Assembly: GCF_003730295.1 (NCBI RefSeq)
Contig: NZ_QTSZ01000023.1
Coordinates: 1 to 35,946, forward strand
DNA: 35,946 nt
Reading direction: 5' to 3'
DNA from: Ornithinibacillus gellani
Lineage (GTDB): Bacteria > Bacillota > Bacilli > Bacillales > Amphibacillaceae
The notes under the pieces were generated by a model, which searched no databases, was not told where the DNA came from, and saw only the letters and a program-made list of their open reading frames with translations. The position numbers and the translations under genes were made by a program. Of the stretch, positions 8,745 to 17,912 are shown one piece after another (within the stretch, counting starts at the first letter, position 1; every line of letters starts with the position of its first letter).

Positions 8745-10340
8745 ATGAAAATGATGGAACAATCATCAGGATTAAAGCGTTTAATGCAACATGATAACAT
8801 GCAAAAAAATCTTTCGGTCCCACAGCTTGTCGAAAAAATACTTTCACGTAAGGAAGCTATTCTAACGTCGACTGGTGCCGTTCGTGCAACAACAGGTAAA
8901 TACACTGGACGTTCACCTAAGGATAAATTCATCGTCAGACACGCAGACAGTGAAAATGATATTGCCTGGGGTCCAGTTAATCAGGAAATTGACGAACAAA
9001 CCTTTCAAAAGCTCTATGAAAAGGTAGTTGCCTATTTAGAAGAACAAAATGAATTATTTCTGTTTGAAGGATTCGCTGGTGCAGATCAAGATTACCAGCT
9101 ACCATTACAAGTCATCAATGAATATGCATGGCATAACTTATTTTCCAAGCAATTGTTTATTCGACCAACTGCAGAAGAATTATTACATCATCAAGCAGAA
9201 TTTACGATTATTTCGGCTCCTTCTTTTAAAGCAGATCCCGATACAGATGGTACGAACTCAGAGGCATTTGTAATCATTTCTTTTGAAAAACGAATCATCT
9301 TAATAGGTGGTACAGAATATGCAGGTGAAATTAAAAAGTCAATCTTCTCGATTATGAATTATTTATTGCCGAAGCAAGATATCGTTTCCATGCACTGCTC
9401 CGCAAATGTCGGGCAGGAAGGTGATGTGGCATTATTCTTTGGACTATCTGGTACAGGTAAAACGACCTTATCCGCCGACCCTTATCGCAAGCTAATTGGA
9501 GATGATGAGCATGGATGGAGTCCAAACGGTGTATTTAATATCGAAGGCGGCTGCTACGCAAAATGTGTTGATTTATCAGAAGAAAAAGAGCCTCAAATAT
9601 ATGGTGCTATTCGATTTGGCTCTGTACTGGAAAATGTAGCATTAGATAAACAAACGCGTCTTCCGGACTATCGTGATACATCCTTAACTGAAAATACACG
9701 TGCAGCTTATCCGCTGGAAAACATAGATAATATTTTATCGCCCAGTGTCGCTGGACATCCAAATGCAATTATCTTCCTAACAGCCGATGCGTCTGGAACC
9801 CTTCCACCAATTAGTAAGCTGACCAAGGAACAAGCGATGTACCACTTCCTTAGTGGCTATACGAGTAAGTTGGCAGGAACAGAGCGCGGTGTTACGGAGC
9901 CGGAAGCGACTTTCTCAGCATGTTTTGGTTCTCCTTTTCTACCGATGGCACCTTCTGTTTATGCAGAAATGTTAGGTGAAAAAATTAATCAATATCGTTC
10001 CAACGTATTTTTGGTTAACACAGGCTGGACAGGTGGCCCATATGGTGTTGGAAATCGAATGAAGCTTTCTTATACACGGGCAATGATACACGCAGCATTA
10101 GAAGGTGAACTCAATGCGGTAGAAACGGTCACGGATAATATATTCGGACTGCATATCCCAATACATGTTCCTGGTGTTCCAGATGAAGTACTTATCCCAC
10201 GTAATACATGGCAGGATAAAGCAGCATACGATCAGGAAGCACAAGCATTGGCATTGAAATTCCATGACAATTTCAATCAGTTCCGTCATGCGAGTCAAGC
10301 GATTCAAGAGGCCGGACCAGTATTCCGACCTGAAAAATAA
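8745..10340 (+). CDS. pckA: Phosphoenolpyruvate carboxykinase (ATP)
   Basis: Converts oxaloacetate and ATP to PEP and CO2, the first committed step of gluconeogenesis; cytoplasmic. 531 residues, normal for the ATP-dependent class. Visible motifs: [13 protein letters not shown] near residue 50, the P-loop [15 protein letters not shown] near residue 235, the metal-binding LIGDDEHGW after it, and [16 protein letters not shown] near residue 345. AAGGCGG upstream supports ATG 8745; the ATG two codons later is a less likely alternative. It stands alone between metK (divergent) and the ytl importer, as in other Bacillaceae. See the candidate cre site for control. Confidence 0.97.
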   Translation: MKMMEQSSGLKRLMQHDNMQKNLSVPQLVEKILSRKEAILTSTGAVRATTGKYTGRSPKDKFIVRHADSENDIAWGPVNQEIDEQTFQKLYEKVVAYLEEQNELFLFEGFAGADQDYQLPLQVINEYAWHNLFSKQLFIRPTAEELLHHQAEFTIISAPSFKADPDTDGTNSEAFVIISFEKRIILIGGTEYAGEIKKSIFSIMNYLLPKQDIVSMHCSANVGQEGDVALFFGLSGTGKTTLSADPYRKLIGDDEHGWSPNGVFNIEGGCYAKCVDLSEEKEPQIYGAIRFGSVLENVALDKQTRLPDYRDTSLTENTRAAYPLENIDNILSPSVAGHPNAIIFLTADASGTLPPISKLTKEQAMYHFLSGYTSKLAGTERGVTEPEATFSACFGSPFLPMAPSVYAEMLGEKINQYRSNVFLVNTGWTGGPYGVGNRMKLSYTRAMIHAALEGELNAVETVTDNIFGLHIPIHVPGVPDEVLIPRNTWQDKAAYDQEAQALALKFHDNFNQFRHASQAIQEAGPVFRPEK

Positions 10341-10415
10341 AGCGCCTCATCCCAAGAGGGTTTTTATAAAACGAAGCGAGTGTCTGGATTTTATTACATC
10401 CATTCCTTGCAAGTG

Positions 10416-10452
10416 CACACCAGTATCCTTTATGGATGCTGGTGTGTTTTTT
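10416..10452 (+). terminator. pckA terminator
   Basis: ACACCAGTATCC pairs with GGATGCTGGTGT with a short loop, followed by seven T. A weaker CCTC/GAGG hairpin with TTTTT lies nearer the pckA stop (about 10344-10367). Confidence 0.85.
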
Positions 10453-10586
10453 TATTGTCCCTATTGCAAGCTATATACCCTATTTCTTTAGCCTAATTTT
10501 AAAATGGGCATAGGCAATCACACACTTTTTCGCTCTTGCATAAGCTATGTTGAGCAAATCATATGAACAGGAAAGGAACGATTACC

Positions 10587-11582
10587 ATGAAACGACGCAG
10601 CTTTGTCGTTCTATTATGCCTCAGCTTTATGCTGATGATGGTTGCATGTCAAAAGAATGATGCGGCATCTATTCCTATCAAATTGGCTGAGGTAACGCGG
10701 TCTGTATTCTATGCACCACAATATGTCGCCTTGGAAAAAGGTTTTTTTGAAGCAGAGGGACTGGATGTAGAGCTACAAACAAGCTGGGGCGGTGATAAAA
10801 CCATGACTGCCCTCTTGTCTGGTGGGGCGGATATTGCGCTTGTTGGTTCCGAAACTTCCATTTACGTGTATGAACAAGAATCAAAGGATTACGCAGTAAA
10901 CTTCGCCCAACTAACACAAACAGATGGAACATTTCTCGTAGCCAAAACCGAGAAGCCAAATTTTGAATGGCAGGATGTGAAAGGAAGCGAGTTTTTAGGC
11001 CAGCGAAAAGGCGGAATGCCACAAATGGTTGGTGAGTTCGTGCTTAAAAAGCATGATATTGATCCCCATACGGATTTAGATTTACATCAAAATATTGACT
11101 TTGCCAATATACCTGGCGCTTTCGTATCCGGGGATGCAGAATATGTACAGCTTTTTGAGCCGACTGCTAGTGTTTTTGAAAAAGAAGGTAAAGGGCATGT
11201 GATTGCTTCCTTTGGTGAGGAGTCAGGAAATGTACCATATACCGTGTTCATGACCAAACAGAGTTTTATTAAGGAGGAAGCAGAAACGGTTAAGAAATTC
11301 ACTCGTGCTATCTATGAAGCGCAAAAATGGGTGAAGGAAAATGATTCGGAAGAGGTAGCAACAGTTATCGCTCCTTACTTCGAGGATGCCGAAATGGATA
11401 TCCTCACCTCATCGATTGAAAGGTATAAACAACAAAATTCCTTTGCTGAAACACCTTTGCTTGATCCAGATGACTGGGAAAACCTTAAACAAATTATGGC
11501 TGAAGCTGGTGAACTACCGGGCGATGCCCCATATGATGTATTGGTTAATACATCCATCGCCGAAGAAATTATTGGCAAGTAA
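10587..11582 (+). CDS. ytlA: ABC transporter substrate-binding lipoprotein YtlA
   Basis: 331 residues from ATG 10587, which has AAAGGAACG upstream; an in-frame ATG at 10563 lacks a good ribosome site. The start gives a lipoprotein signal peptide with a lipobox VAC (MMVACQKN), so the protein should be anchored outside the membrane. The mature part has the NMT1/SsuA-type fold: YVALEKGFFEAEGLDVEL, then GGDKTMTALLSGGADIALVGSE. The family carries sulfonates, thiamine precursors or similar small molecules; the sequence does not decide which. First gene of a three-gene importer with the ATPase and permease just downstream. Confidence 0.88.
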   Translation: MKRRSFVVLLCLSFMLMMVACQKNDAASIPIKLAEVTRSVFYAPQYVALEKGFFEAEGLDVELQTSWGGDKTMTALLSGGADIALVGSETSIYVYEQESKDYAVNFAQLTQTDGTFLVAKTEKPNFEWQDVKGSEFLGQRKGGMPQMVGEFVLKKHDIDPHTDLDLHQNIDFANIPGAFVSGDAEYVQLFEPTASVFEKEGKGHVIASFGEESGNVPYTVFMTKQSFIKEEAETVKKFTRAIYEAQKWVKENDSEEVATVIAPYFEDAEMDILTSSIERYKQQNSFAETPLLDPDDWENLKQIMAEAGELPGDAPYDVLVNTSIAEEIIGK

Positions 11583-11595
11583 GGAGGGCGAATGA

Positions 11596-12378
11596 ATGTC
11601 ACTACTCACATTATCGAATATTGCCCATTTATATTTTTCAAAGAATACCTATACAAAAGCACTAGATCAAATTAGCTTTCAGGTAAAAAAAGGTGAATTT
11701 ATTTCCTTGCTAGGTCCTAGTGGATGTGGAAAGTCTACCATTCTCTCCATCATAGCAGGGTTGATTCAACCGACTTCAGGTGAAGTTCTGGTGAATGAAG
11801 CCTCAACAAATACGTCCAATCAGCTTACTGGTTATATGTTGCAGCAGGATTATTTATTCCCTTGGAAAACCGTCCTTGATAATATTCTGCTTGGCCCGCA
11901 AATTAGAAAACAGCAAAACGCCTCTATGCGTGAACGTGCCAATCAACTTTTAGAAGAAGTTGGTCTACCAAATGTAGCAGACCTATATCCTCATTCCCTA
12001 TCGGGGGGAATGAGGCAGCGAGCAGCACTTGTGAGAACTTTGATTACAGAACCAGAAATACTTTTACTGGATGAACCATTTTCCGCATTGGATTATCAAA
12101 CAAAGTTAAAGCTGGAGGACCTTGTTTTTAAAATGCTTCGCACATATCATAAAACAGCAATACTGGTAACACACGATATCGGAGAAGCCATATCCATGAG
12201 TGACCGTATCATCGTTATGCGAGCAAATCCAGGAACTATCGCAAAGATTTTTGATGTACCAATTGAAATCCGCAATGAAATACCCTTTCTCGTCCGCAGA
12301 CACCAAAAATATGATTTATTATTCGATAAAATATGGAATGAATTAAACCAGCAGGAAGCAAAGTCTGCACCAGAATAA
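11596..12378 (+). CDS. ytlC: ABC transporter ATP-binding protein YtlC
   Basis: 260 residues. Walker A GPSGCGKST (40-48), a Q-loop in YMLQQDYLFPW, the signature LSGGMRQR, Walker B with DEPFSALD, and a switch His in LVTHDIGEA are all present. It belongs to the nitrate/sulfonate/taurine group of importer ATPases (SsuB/TauB-like) and powers uptake through the YtlD permease from the cytoplasmic face. AAGGAGGGCG ends 5 bases before ATG 11596. It lies 13 bases after ytlA, so the genes are one operon. Confidence 0.93.
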   Translation: MSLLTLSNIAHLYFSKNTYTKALDQISFQVKKGEFISLLGPSGCGKSTILSIIAGLIQPTSGEVLVNEASTNTSNQLTGYMLQQDYLFPWKTVLDNILLGPQIRKQQNASMRERANQLLEEVGLPNVADLYPHSLSGGMRQRAALVRTLITEPEILLLDEPFSALDYQTKLKLEDLVFKMLRTYHKTAILVTHDIGEAISMSDRIIVMRANPGTIAKIFDVPIEIRNEIPFLVRRHQKYDLLFDKIWNELNQQEAKSAPE

Positions 12379-12426
12379 ATGACAGCGTGAACGGTTCCCT
12401 GCAGATAGAAAGGAGGAATCTGTCAA

Positions 12427-13239
12427 ATGAAGAACAGCTCCGATTATCAATTATTTTCTGCTTATCAAAAACAGTTGAAAACGGAAAAGAAAATTGTGCT
12501 CATCTGGCAATGTTTATTGCTGATTGGTTTTTTTAGTCTATGGGAGCTTAGCAGCCGCCTCTATTGGATTGATCCTTTATTGTTTAGCTCACCTTCCCGG
12601 ATTATTAACCTTGTTCTTGAGCGATTTGCTAATGGTACAATGTGGACACATCTGCAAATTACAATGTTTGAGACCATTCTAGGATTTATCATCGGTACGT
12701 TGCTAGGTATTGTCCTTGCAATTATGCTTTGGGCGTCCGAGCGTTTTTCCAACATCATGGATCCATACCTTGTCATTATGAATGCGATGCCAAAGGTCGC
12801 ATTGGGTCCCATATTTATTGTTGCCCTTGGACCAGGATATATTTCCATTATCGCAATGGGGGCAATCATTTCCATTATTATTACCACACTTGTTGTCTAT
12901 TCTGCTTTTCGTGAAATAGATCCAAATTACCGGAAAGTATTATTAAGCTTTGGGGCGACAAAATGGCAATGTTTCCATAAAGCTGTTTTTCCAGCCTCTC
13001 TCCCCGTCATGATATCCACCTTAAAAGTCAATGTCGGCCTATCGTGGGTCGGTGTCATTGTGGGAGAATTCCTTGTTTCCAAGCAGGGATTAGGTTATTT
13101 AATTGTCTATGGTTTTCAAGTGTTTGACTTTACACTTGTCATGGCCAGCTTATTATTAATTGCCATTATAGCCGCCGTCATGTATAAACTTGTTGAACAA
13201 CTGGAAAAATGGCTGATTAGACATCGAATTGATTCGTAA
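12427..13239 (+). CDS. ytlD: ABC transporter permease YtlD
   Basis: 270 residues with about six membrane helices (near 28-46, 78-100, 105-130, 135-157, 195-215 and 232-252). The binding-protein-dependent permease loop is the [20 protein letters not shown] stretch near residue 178, the EAA-type loop that contacts the ATPase. GAAAGGAGG stands 11 bases before ATG 12427. Third gene of ytlA-ytlC-ytlD. The substrate is not known; the SsuC/TauC relationship suggests an organic anion or thiamine-like compound, which is inference. Confidence 0.92.
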   Translation: MKNSSDYQLFSAYQKQLKTEKKIVLIWQCLLLIGFFSLWELSSRLYWIDPLLFSSPSRIINLVLERFANGTMWTHLQITMFETILGFIIGTLLGIVLAIMLWASERFSNIMDPYLVIMNAMPKVALGPIFIVALGPGYISIIAMGAIISIIITTLVVYSAFREIDPNYRKVLLSFGATKWQCFHKAVFPASLPVMISTLKVNVGLSWVGVIVGEFLVSKQGLGYLIVYGFQVFDFTLVMASLLLIAIIAAVMYKLVEQLEKWLIRHRIDS

Positions 13240-13327
13240 TGACACAAATAATAATAATAATAATAATAAGGAAGATACGATCATCGTTCCTTGATAAAGC
13301 CCCCTCCCGCTAAAATTGTTCTCGTCA

Positions 13328-13366
13328 AAAAGCCCAGGCTGCCGATAACCGCTACCCTGGGCTTTC
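13328..13366. terminator. Convergent terminator, ytlD / ytkD
   Basis: AAAGCCCAGG (13329-13338) pairs with CCTGGGCTTT (13356-13365). The minus strand has the better T-run (GGGCTTTTTG), so it chiefly ends ytkD and probably also serves ytlD. Just upstream is an (AAT)7 microsatellite at 13247-13267. Confidence 0.75.
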
Positions 13367-13405
13367 ATAAAATATATGATAGTATTGTCTATTCCGGTGC
13401 TCCAG

Positions 13406-13894
13406 CTACGACTTGGATTCCATGAACCGCATTTCCTTTTTAATATAATTCATGGAATGCGTTAATACATCATCCTTCATAATAAAACTATATCCTTTAT
13501 TTATTTTCACATTCGAAGGTATTTGCGCTAATAAAACGGGACCTTCTGTTTCAAAATAAGTGTCCTGATGAAGCAGATTTAATATTTCAGCATAATACAC
13601 ATTTTTAATTACGACACCTGCTTTACCTTCCACCAAGTATTGTCCAATATACGCGATATTTTCAACAACACCACCCGTTTCCTCCATGATTTCCCGAATT
13701 GCAGCCTGTTCTGCCTGCTCACCCGGTTCTACTTTCCCGCCTGGAAATTCTAGTCCGCGTTCCTTGTGTTTCGTTAGCAGCCATTTATCTTCATGTCTGC
13801 AAATAATCCACACATGTTTTGGACTTTTTGAAAATGGATGGTCGTCAAAAGATAACCGCACCTTATTACGATAATAGTCTTTAAAAATGTACAT
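13406..13894 (-). CDS. ytkD: Nudix hydrolase YtkD (MutT-type dNTP phosphohydrolase)
   Basis: 162 residues from ATG 13894, close to the 158 of B. subtilis YtkD. The start is chosen because GCGGAGAAT directly precedes it and because MYIFKDYYRNKVRLSFDDHP matches the family N-terminus; an upstream ATG (13912) would add six residues. The Nudix box GGKVEPGEQAEQ...REIMEETGG is complete (about residues 52-75), with the catalytic REXXEE acidic residues. YtkD hydrolyses oxidised and normal purine (d)NTPs, protecting DNA from 8-oxo-dGTP. It has its own promoter upstream. Confidence 0.92.
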   Translation of the reverse strand: MYIFKDYYRNKVRLSFDDHPFSKSPKHVWIICRHEDKWLLTKHKERGLEFPGGKVEPGEQAEQAAIREIMEETGGVVENIAYIGQYLVEGKAGVVIKNVYYAEILNLLHQDTYFETEGPVLLAQIPSNVKINKGYSFIMKDDVLTHSMNYIKKEMRFMESKS

Positions 13895-14001
13895 ATTCTC
13901 CGCTTCCCTCATGTTTGCTATTTATAAGAAATAGAACCCGTCTATCCCTTCATCTGCTTTGAAATAACCCTTTTACGTTACGTTTTTAATCGAATTTTAC
14001 T

Positions 14002-14030
14002 ATTATACATGTATATACACTTGATGTAAA
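14002..14030 (-). promoter_or_regulatory. ytkD promoter
   Basis: Minus-strand TTTACA (14025-14030), a 17-base spacer and a perfect TATAAT (14002-14007), about 110 bases before the ytkD start. Confidence 0.7.
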
Positions 14031-14118
14031 AGAGATTTTCATCTGCAACTTATAGCATCTATTCCTTTTAGAAGCGTTTCATAAACCTTTTAGAGAAAAA
14101 ACATAGCAATATCATCGT

Positions 14119-14439
14119 TTACATTGGAGCATTGCCAAGAATACCCATTTCTACGATATGCTGTTTTGTTTTCTCATCTCCAAGTTCATAAACAAGACGA
14201 TAAGCTTCTGTAAACGCATGATCATATGATTCGTTCCCTTTGTCATGGTGGTACGACATGATTGGAATATGTGCTCGCCAATAAGCACTCATATCTGACG
14301 CATGCATTTGATCCATGACACCACGCAGCTTTCTTATTTCATCATCATCTGCCTGAATAGTGAATACATCATTGTTTCCATGTGGCACCTTTGATATTTC
14401 CATGGATCCAATATTAATATAATAGGTTTGTTTGCTCAA
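14119..14439 (-). CDS. Conserved hypothetical protein, TTG start
   Basis: I do not assign a function to this 106-residue soluble, acidic product. It has an N-terminal YYINIGSMEIS beta-strand pattern, a helical DDDEIRKLRGVMDQMH, an aromatic-His segment (YWRAHIPIMSYHHD), and a C-terminal helix. The size and the AHIP/YHHD segment look like a conserved small Bacillaceae protein, but that is an impression without a search. The start is taken as TTG 14439 because AGGAGGTGG ends just before it; GTG 14448 falls inside that ribosome site. It is monocistronic, between ytkD and the TM-repeat protein gene, all on the minus strand. Confidence 0.65.
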   Translation of the reverse strand: MSKQTYYINIGSMEISKVPHGNNDVFTIQADDDEIRKLRGVMDQMHASDMSAYWRAHIPIMSYHHDKGNESYDHAFTEAYRLVYELGDEKTKQHIVEMGILGNAPM

Positions 14440-14603
14440 ATTTACCACCTCCTCTTCTTAATTTGCCTATAAAGAAGAAAAGCATGTGCCAAAAATAATA
14501 ATCCAAGAAACAAATTGTTTTTCAGACGAAGATCACGAGCATCCCAGGACTGCGCATATGTTCACCTCAGCATGTGTCCTATACCATTTGCACATGTCCA
14601 ATA

Positions 14604-14652
14604 TAAAAAAGCTGCACCACAGTCTACCATAGACTGTAAGTGCAGCTTTTAT
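14604..14652. terminator. Terminator after the TM-repeat protein gene
   Basis: Long imperfect stem: AAAAGCTGCAC-C-ACAGTCTA pairs with TAGACTGT-AA-GTGCAGCTTTT, with T-runs on both strands. It lies past the stop at 14660 and would end transcription from either side. Confidence 0.85.
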
Positions 14653-14659
14653 CACTTCA

Positions 14660-16222
14660 TTATAGTTGGTCTTCGTTGGAAGGACCTGTTTGTACATCAT
14701 TTTTACGTTCGGAAACATTTGTTTCATCAATGGTTTTATCTAGCTTTTGAAGATATTTACTTGCAAATTCTTTTCCACCTAATCCAAATGCTAACCCAAA
14801 TGCCAAAGCAAGTGCGCCTACGATTAGGATGAATGCAGAGCTTACAATTGATGTTGCAATACCTAGTTGTGTTAATGCCATAAATACAGCTAATGCCAAA
14901 ATCGCGTATTTTGCAAAACCAGCAAGAATATTTGTTACTGGTCCGGTTAATAGGTTAATGAGCACTTTCTCAACAATGTTTGCCAAGATTAAAGCTACAC
15001 CAAGAATCAGTACAGCTGCTAATACACTTGGTAAATATGCAGTGATTGCTGCTGCAATACCAACTAGGAAGTCAAGCTTGACCAGATACAATGCCTGTAC
15101 AGACAAGAAGAAGATAATGAGTATTTGGACAACATAACCAACCAATGCGGATGGGGACATTTTACCTTCCAATACGGGTTTATCTGTATTCAATTTACCC
15201 ATTAGACGGTCGAATCCAAGTCGTTGTAAATAACTGTGTACAAATTCACCAATTAATTTCCCTAACCAGATTCCAACAAATACAAGCGCTCCAGCGACTA
15301 AGATGTTTGGAATCATATTCATAATATCTTGAAGCATTGCAATGGCTGGATCTGTAATGCCGCGAAGCTCCAGTTTTTCCAGTGAAGCAATGACAACAGG
15401 AATCAGAATAATTATAAATACAACGTTTCCTACAAATGCAGCAAAGCTCGTACCTTCAAATAGCTTTTGCATTTTCAGTTTCGCAATTAGCTTTTCAGAT
15501 CCAACTGCGCTTAATAGATTGGTAACAATATTTTTAATTACTTTCGCTACAAACCAACCGACAACGAAAATAATTGCCGCTGCCAACAGTTTCGGAATGA
15601 AAGCCAATATTGTAGCAAGCAATCCACTAAATGGTTGTGCCACACCAGCAATATTTAATGCGTCCAGTACACCTGGAATAAACAGTAACAGAATGAGATA
15701 GAATGCAATTTTACCAATCGTTTCGGTAAATGCAGCGATTTCTTCCTCAGTCTTCGCCATTTTCATTTTAAAGAATAAATGCTGTATATTCAGCTTTTTC
15801 GTTCCTTTAACGATGAACCATTGAACAACTGTCGCGATTACCCAAGCAAATACTAAAATTAATGCGGCTTTCAGCACTGCCGGGATGAAATCAAAGAATG
15901 TGGATATCAGGTTAGACAATGGATTCGCGATCATGTTTAAATTCAACAAATTGAAGAATAAAATGAACACAATCAAGAGCAGTATGTAATATATGATTTT
16001 TCCAATGATTTTATTGGAGTTTAATGGTTTACCACTACTACTCGTTCGAAATTTGTCAAAAAACTTTTCATCCAAATTTGTTTTTGCTAATGCTTTTTCG
16101 ACTGCATTACCAATCGCTTTCGCTATTAACCAGCCAATTAATAAAACAAGTAGTGCTACGACTAAGCTTTGCACCCCCTGCATAAAACTAGCTGTAAAGT
16201 AATCATCAAAAAAATTACCCAA
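14660..16222 (-). CDS. Membrane protein with five conserved TM-helix repeats (MscS-related)
   Basis: 520 residues, almost all hydrophobic. Five copies of a unit begin a helix and end in an amphipathic K-rich stretch: about 18-50 (VALLVLLIGWLIAKAIGNAV), 115-150, 208-245, 303-342 and 398-430. This is the conserved TM helix repeat (PF05552 type) of CmpX-like mechanosensitive channel relatives. The final segment, about 465-492 (alanine/glycine-rich, AFGLAFGLGGKEFAS), resembles the pore helix TM3 of MscS. The MscS cytoplasmic beta domain is missing; the C-terminus is a short polar tail. Start is TTG 16222 after GAAAGGGG. It probably has a role in membrane tension or osmotic adaptation. Monocistronic. 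Confidence 0.8.
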   Translation of the reverse strand: MGNFFDDYFTASFMQGVQSLVVALLVLLIGWLIAKAIGNAVEKALAKTNLDEKFFDKFRTSSSGKPLNSNKIIGKIIYYILLLIVFILFFNLLNLNMIANPLSNLISTFFDFIPAVLKAALILVFAWVIATVVQWFIVKGTKKLNIQHLFFKMKMAKTEEEIAAFTETIGKIAFYLILLLFIPGVLDALNIAGVAQPFSGLLATILAFIPKLLAAAIIFVVGWFVAKVIKNIVTNLLSAVGSEKLIAKLKMQKLFEGTSFAAFVGNVVFIIILIPVVIASLEKLELRGITDPAIAMLQDIMNMIPNILVAGALVFVGIWLGKLIGEFVHSYLQRLGFDRLMGKLNTDKPVLEGKMSPSALVGYVVQILIIFFLSVQALYLVKLDFLVGIAAAITAYLPSVLAAVLILGVALILANIVEKVLINLLTGPVTNILAGFAKYAILALAVFMALTQLGIATSIVSSAFILIVGALALAFGLAFGLGGKEFASKYLQKLDKTIDETNVSERKNDVQTGPSNEDQL

Positions 16223-16324
16223 ATAAATCTGCCCCTTTCAAATGAATATGATTACCTATTCCTTAAAGGCAAATTTTTTAAACATGATTCTACATATTTT
16301 TCAGAAAAACACTTCCAAAGCAAT

Positions 16325-16377
16325 TAAAAAACAGCCTAGCTACATCATTTGAATCGATTCGATGTAACCAGGCTGTC
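16325..16377 (-). terminator. menE terminator
   Basis: ACAGCCTGG-TTACATC pairs with GATGTAGC-TAGGCTGT on the minus strand, followed by six T. It lies 7 bases past the menE stop and ends the men operon before any menC gene. Confidence 0.85.
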
Positions 16378-16383
16378 TATGTC

Positions 16384-17841
16384 TTATGATATGAACTGTT
16401 GTAATTGATGTCGTACCAATTTATTGGAGGCGTTTCTTGGTAGCTTATCTACAAAATAAAATGCTTTTGGAATTTTATAAGCTGCCAAGCGCTCTGATAA
16501 ATAGTCCTTCATTGCTGCTTGACTAGGGGCAGGCACATGCTTGTCTAAGACGATACAAGCTATCGGAACCTTTCCCCATGTTGCATCCGGCTTTCCGATT
16601 ACACCTACCTCGGCAATTCCCTTCATTCCTGCAAGTACACCCTCTATTTCGGTTGGATAAATATTTTCGCCACCGGAAATGATCAAGTCTGTCCGACGAT
16701 CTACTACATATAAATAACCATCTTCATCCAAGTATCCTAAATCGCCCGTTGCTAACCAGCCTTGTTGAAAGGTCGTTTCATTTTCCTTTGGTCGATTGTA
16801 ATAACCAGTCGTTACCATTGGACCTTTCACGATAATTTCACCAATACCATCCGCTTGTGGTTGCTTTATCTTTAATTGTGCTGGCATCAAAGGCTTACCA
16901 GCTGATCCAAGCTTTTCCAGTGCATCGTTTGGACCAAGTGTCGCAATCTGTGACGATGTTTCCGTCATCCCATAGGATTGAAAAACAGGTATTTGCTTTT
17001 CTTTGCTCGCTTCCAGCAATGACATTGGTGCTGGTCCGCCACCTAACAGCATACAACGAAAGCTGTTTGGATAAGTCTTATTCCCAAGTTGTTTTACTAA
17101 CCTTTGCAGCATCACGGTTACGACTGACATGACGGTGACTCCCCGTTCCATAATCGCATGTTGAACCTTGACCTCATCGAAATGTTCTAATACATAAACA
17201 GGCATACCGTAAATCGTACTACGAATAAATATCGACAACCCACCAACATGGAAAAAAGGAAGTACAGCAAGCCATTTATCTTGCTGGCTTAGACCAAGAT
17301 TCAGTACGGATCCAATGGCACTCCACCAATGATTACCATATGTATGAATGACACCCTTTGGAAAACCAGTCGTACCAGATGTATAAATGATTGTAAATGG
17401 GTCTTGCAAGGACAACTCTGTTTTAAGTTCCACATCTTGTTCCTGCACCTCAACGATATTTATAAAAGAACGTTTATGAGGAAGATTTAATTGTGTGGCT
17501 ATGTTTTCAAGTGCATCATCAAATAACAAGATATCTGCATGTGAATCTTCCAATTGATATTGCAATTCTCCAGCTGATAAACGACGATTTAATAGGACAC
17601 CTACAGCACCAATATAGCTCAGTGCATGAATGACTTGTATCATTTCAATTTTATTAGAGGATAGAATGCCTACATGCGTTCCATTTGTAATACCTATATG
17701 AGTGAGTTTTTTTGCTATACTGCGGCATTGTACTGCTAGTGCTTGGAAGGTAACTATGCTGCCGTCCGCTTGTTCCATTGCGATTTGATTCGGTGACAAT
17801 CTAGCTTGTTGATCAAGCCAATGCGGAATACACTGATTCAT
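16384..17841 (-). CDS. menE: o-Succinylbenzoate-CoA ligase
   Basis: Activates o-succinylbenzoate with ATP and CoA in menaquinone synthesis. 485 residues from ATG 17841, with AAAGGAG 7 bases upstream; an in-frame TTG at 17847 is less likely. Motifs of the acyl-adenylating superfamily: FTIIYTSGTTGFPKGVIHTYG near residue 150 (P-loop), QSYGMTETSSQIATLG near 290, WLATGDLGYLDEDGYLYVVDRRTDLI near 365-390, and a C-terminal PKAFYFVDKLPRNASNK with the catalytic lysine. Last gene of the men operon; 71 bases with a terminator-like hairpin separate it from menB. Confidence 0.96.
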   Translation of the reverse strand: MNQCIPHWLDQQARLSPNQIAMEQADGSIVTFQALAVQCRSIAKKLTHIGITNGTHVGILSSNKIEMIQVIHALSYIGAVGVLLNRRLSAGELQYQLEDSHADILLFDDALENIATQLNLPHKRSFINIVEVQEQDVELKTELSLQDPFTIIYTSGTTGFPKGVIHTYGNHWWSAIGSVLNLGLSQQDKWLAVLPFFHVGGLSIFIRSTIYGMPVYVLEHFDEVKVQHAIMERGVTVMSVVTVMLQRLVKQLGNKTYPNSFRCMLLGGGPAPMSLLEASKEKQIPVFQSYGMTETSSQIATLGPNDALEKLGSAGKPLMPAQLKIKQPQADGIGEIIVKGPMVTTGYYNRPKENETTFQQGWLATGDLGYLDEDGYLYVVDRRTDLIISGGENIYPTEIEGVLAGMKGIAEVGVIGKPDATWGKVPIACIVLDKHVPAPSQAAMKDYLSERLAAYKIPKAFYFVDKLPRNASNKLVRHQLQQFIS

Positions 17842-17866
17842 CTTCAATCTCCTTTACTTGAAAGAT

Positions 17867-17903
17867 GGAAAAACCTTTGCCAATTACGAGCAAAGGTTTT
17901 TCC
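17867..17903 (-). terminator. Terminator-like hairpin between menB and menE
   Basis: GGAAAAACCTTTGC (17867-17880) is complementary to GCAAAGGTTTTTCC (17890-17903): a perfect 14-base stem with a 9-base loop, read on either strand. The stem itself supplies TTTTT at its 3' side. It may lower menE expression relative to menF-D-H-B. Confidence 0.65.
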
Positions 17904-17912
17904 AACGAACGA

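Noticed and set aside
13247-13267. (AAT)7 microsatellite as a phase-variation switch
   Set aside because: It lies after the ytlD stop codon and before a terminator, not in a coding region or promoter, so length changes have no obvious effect.
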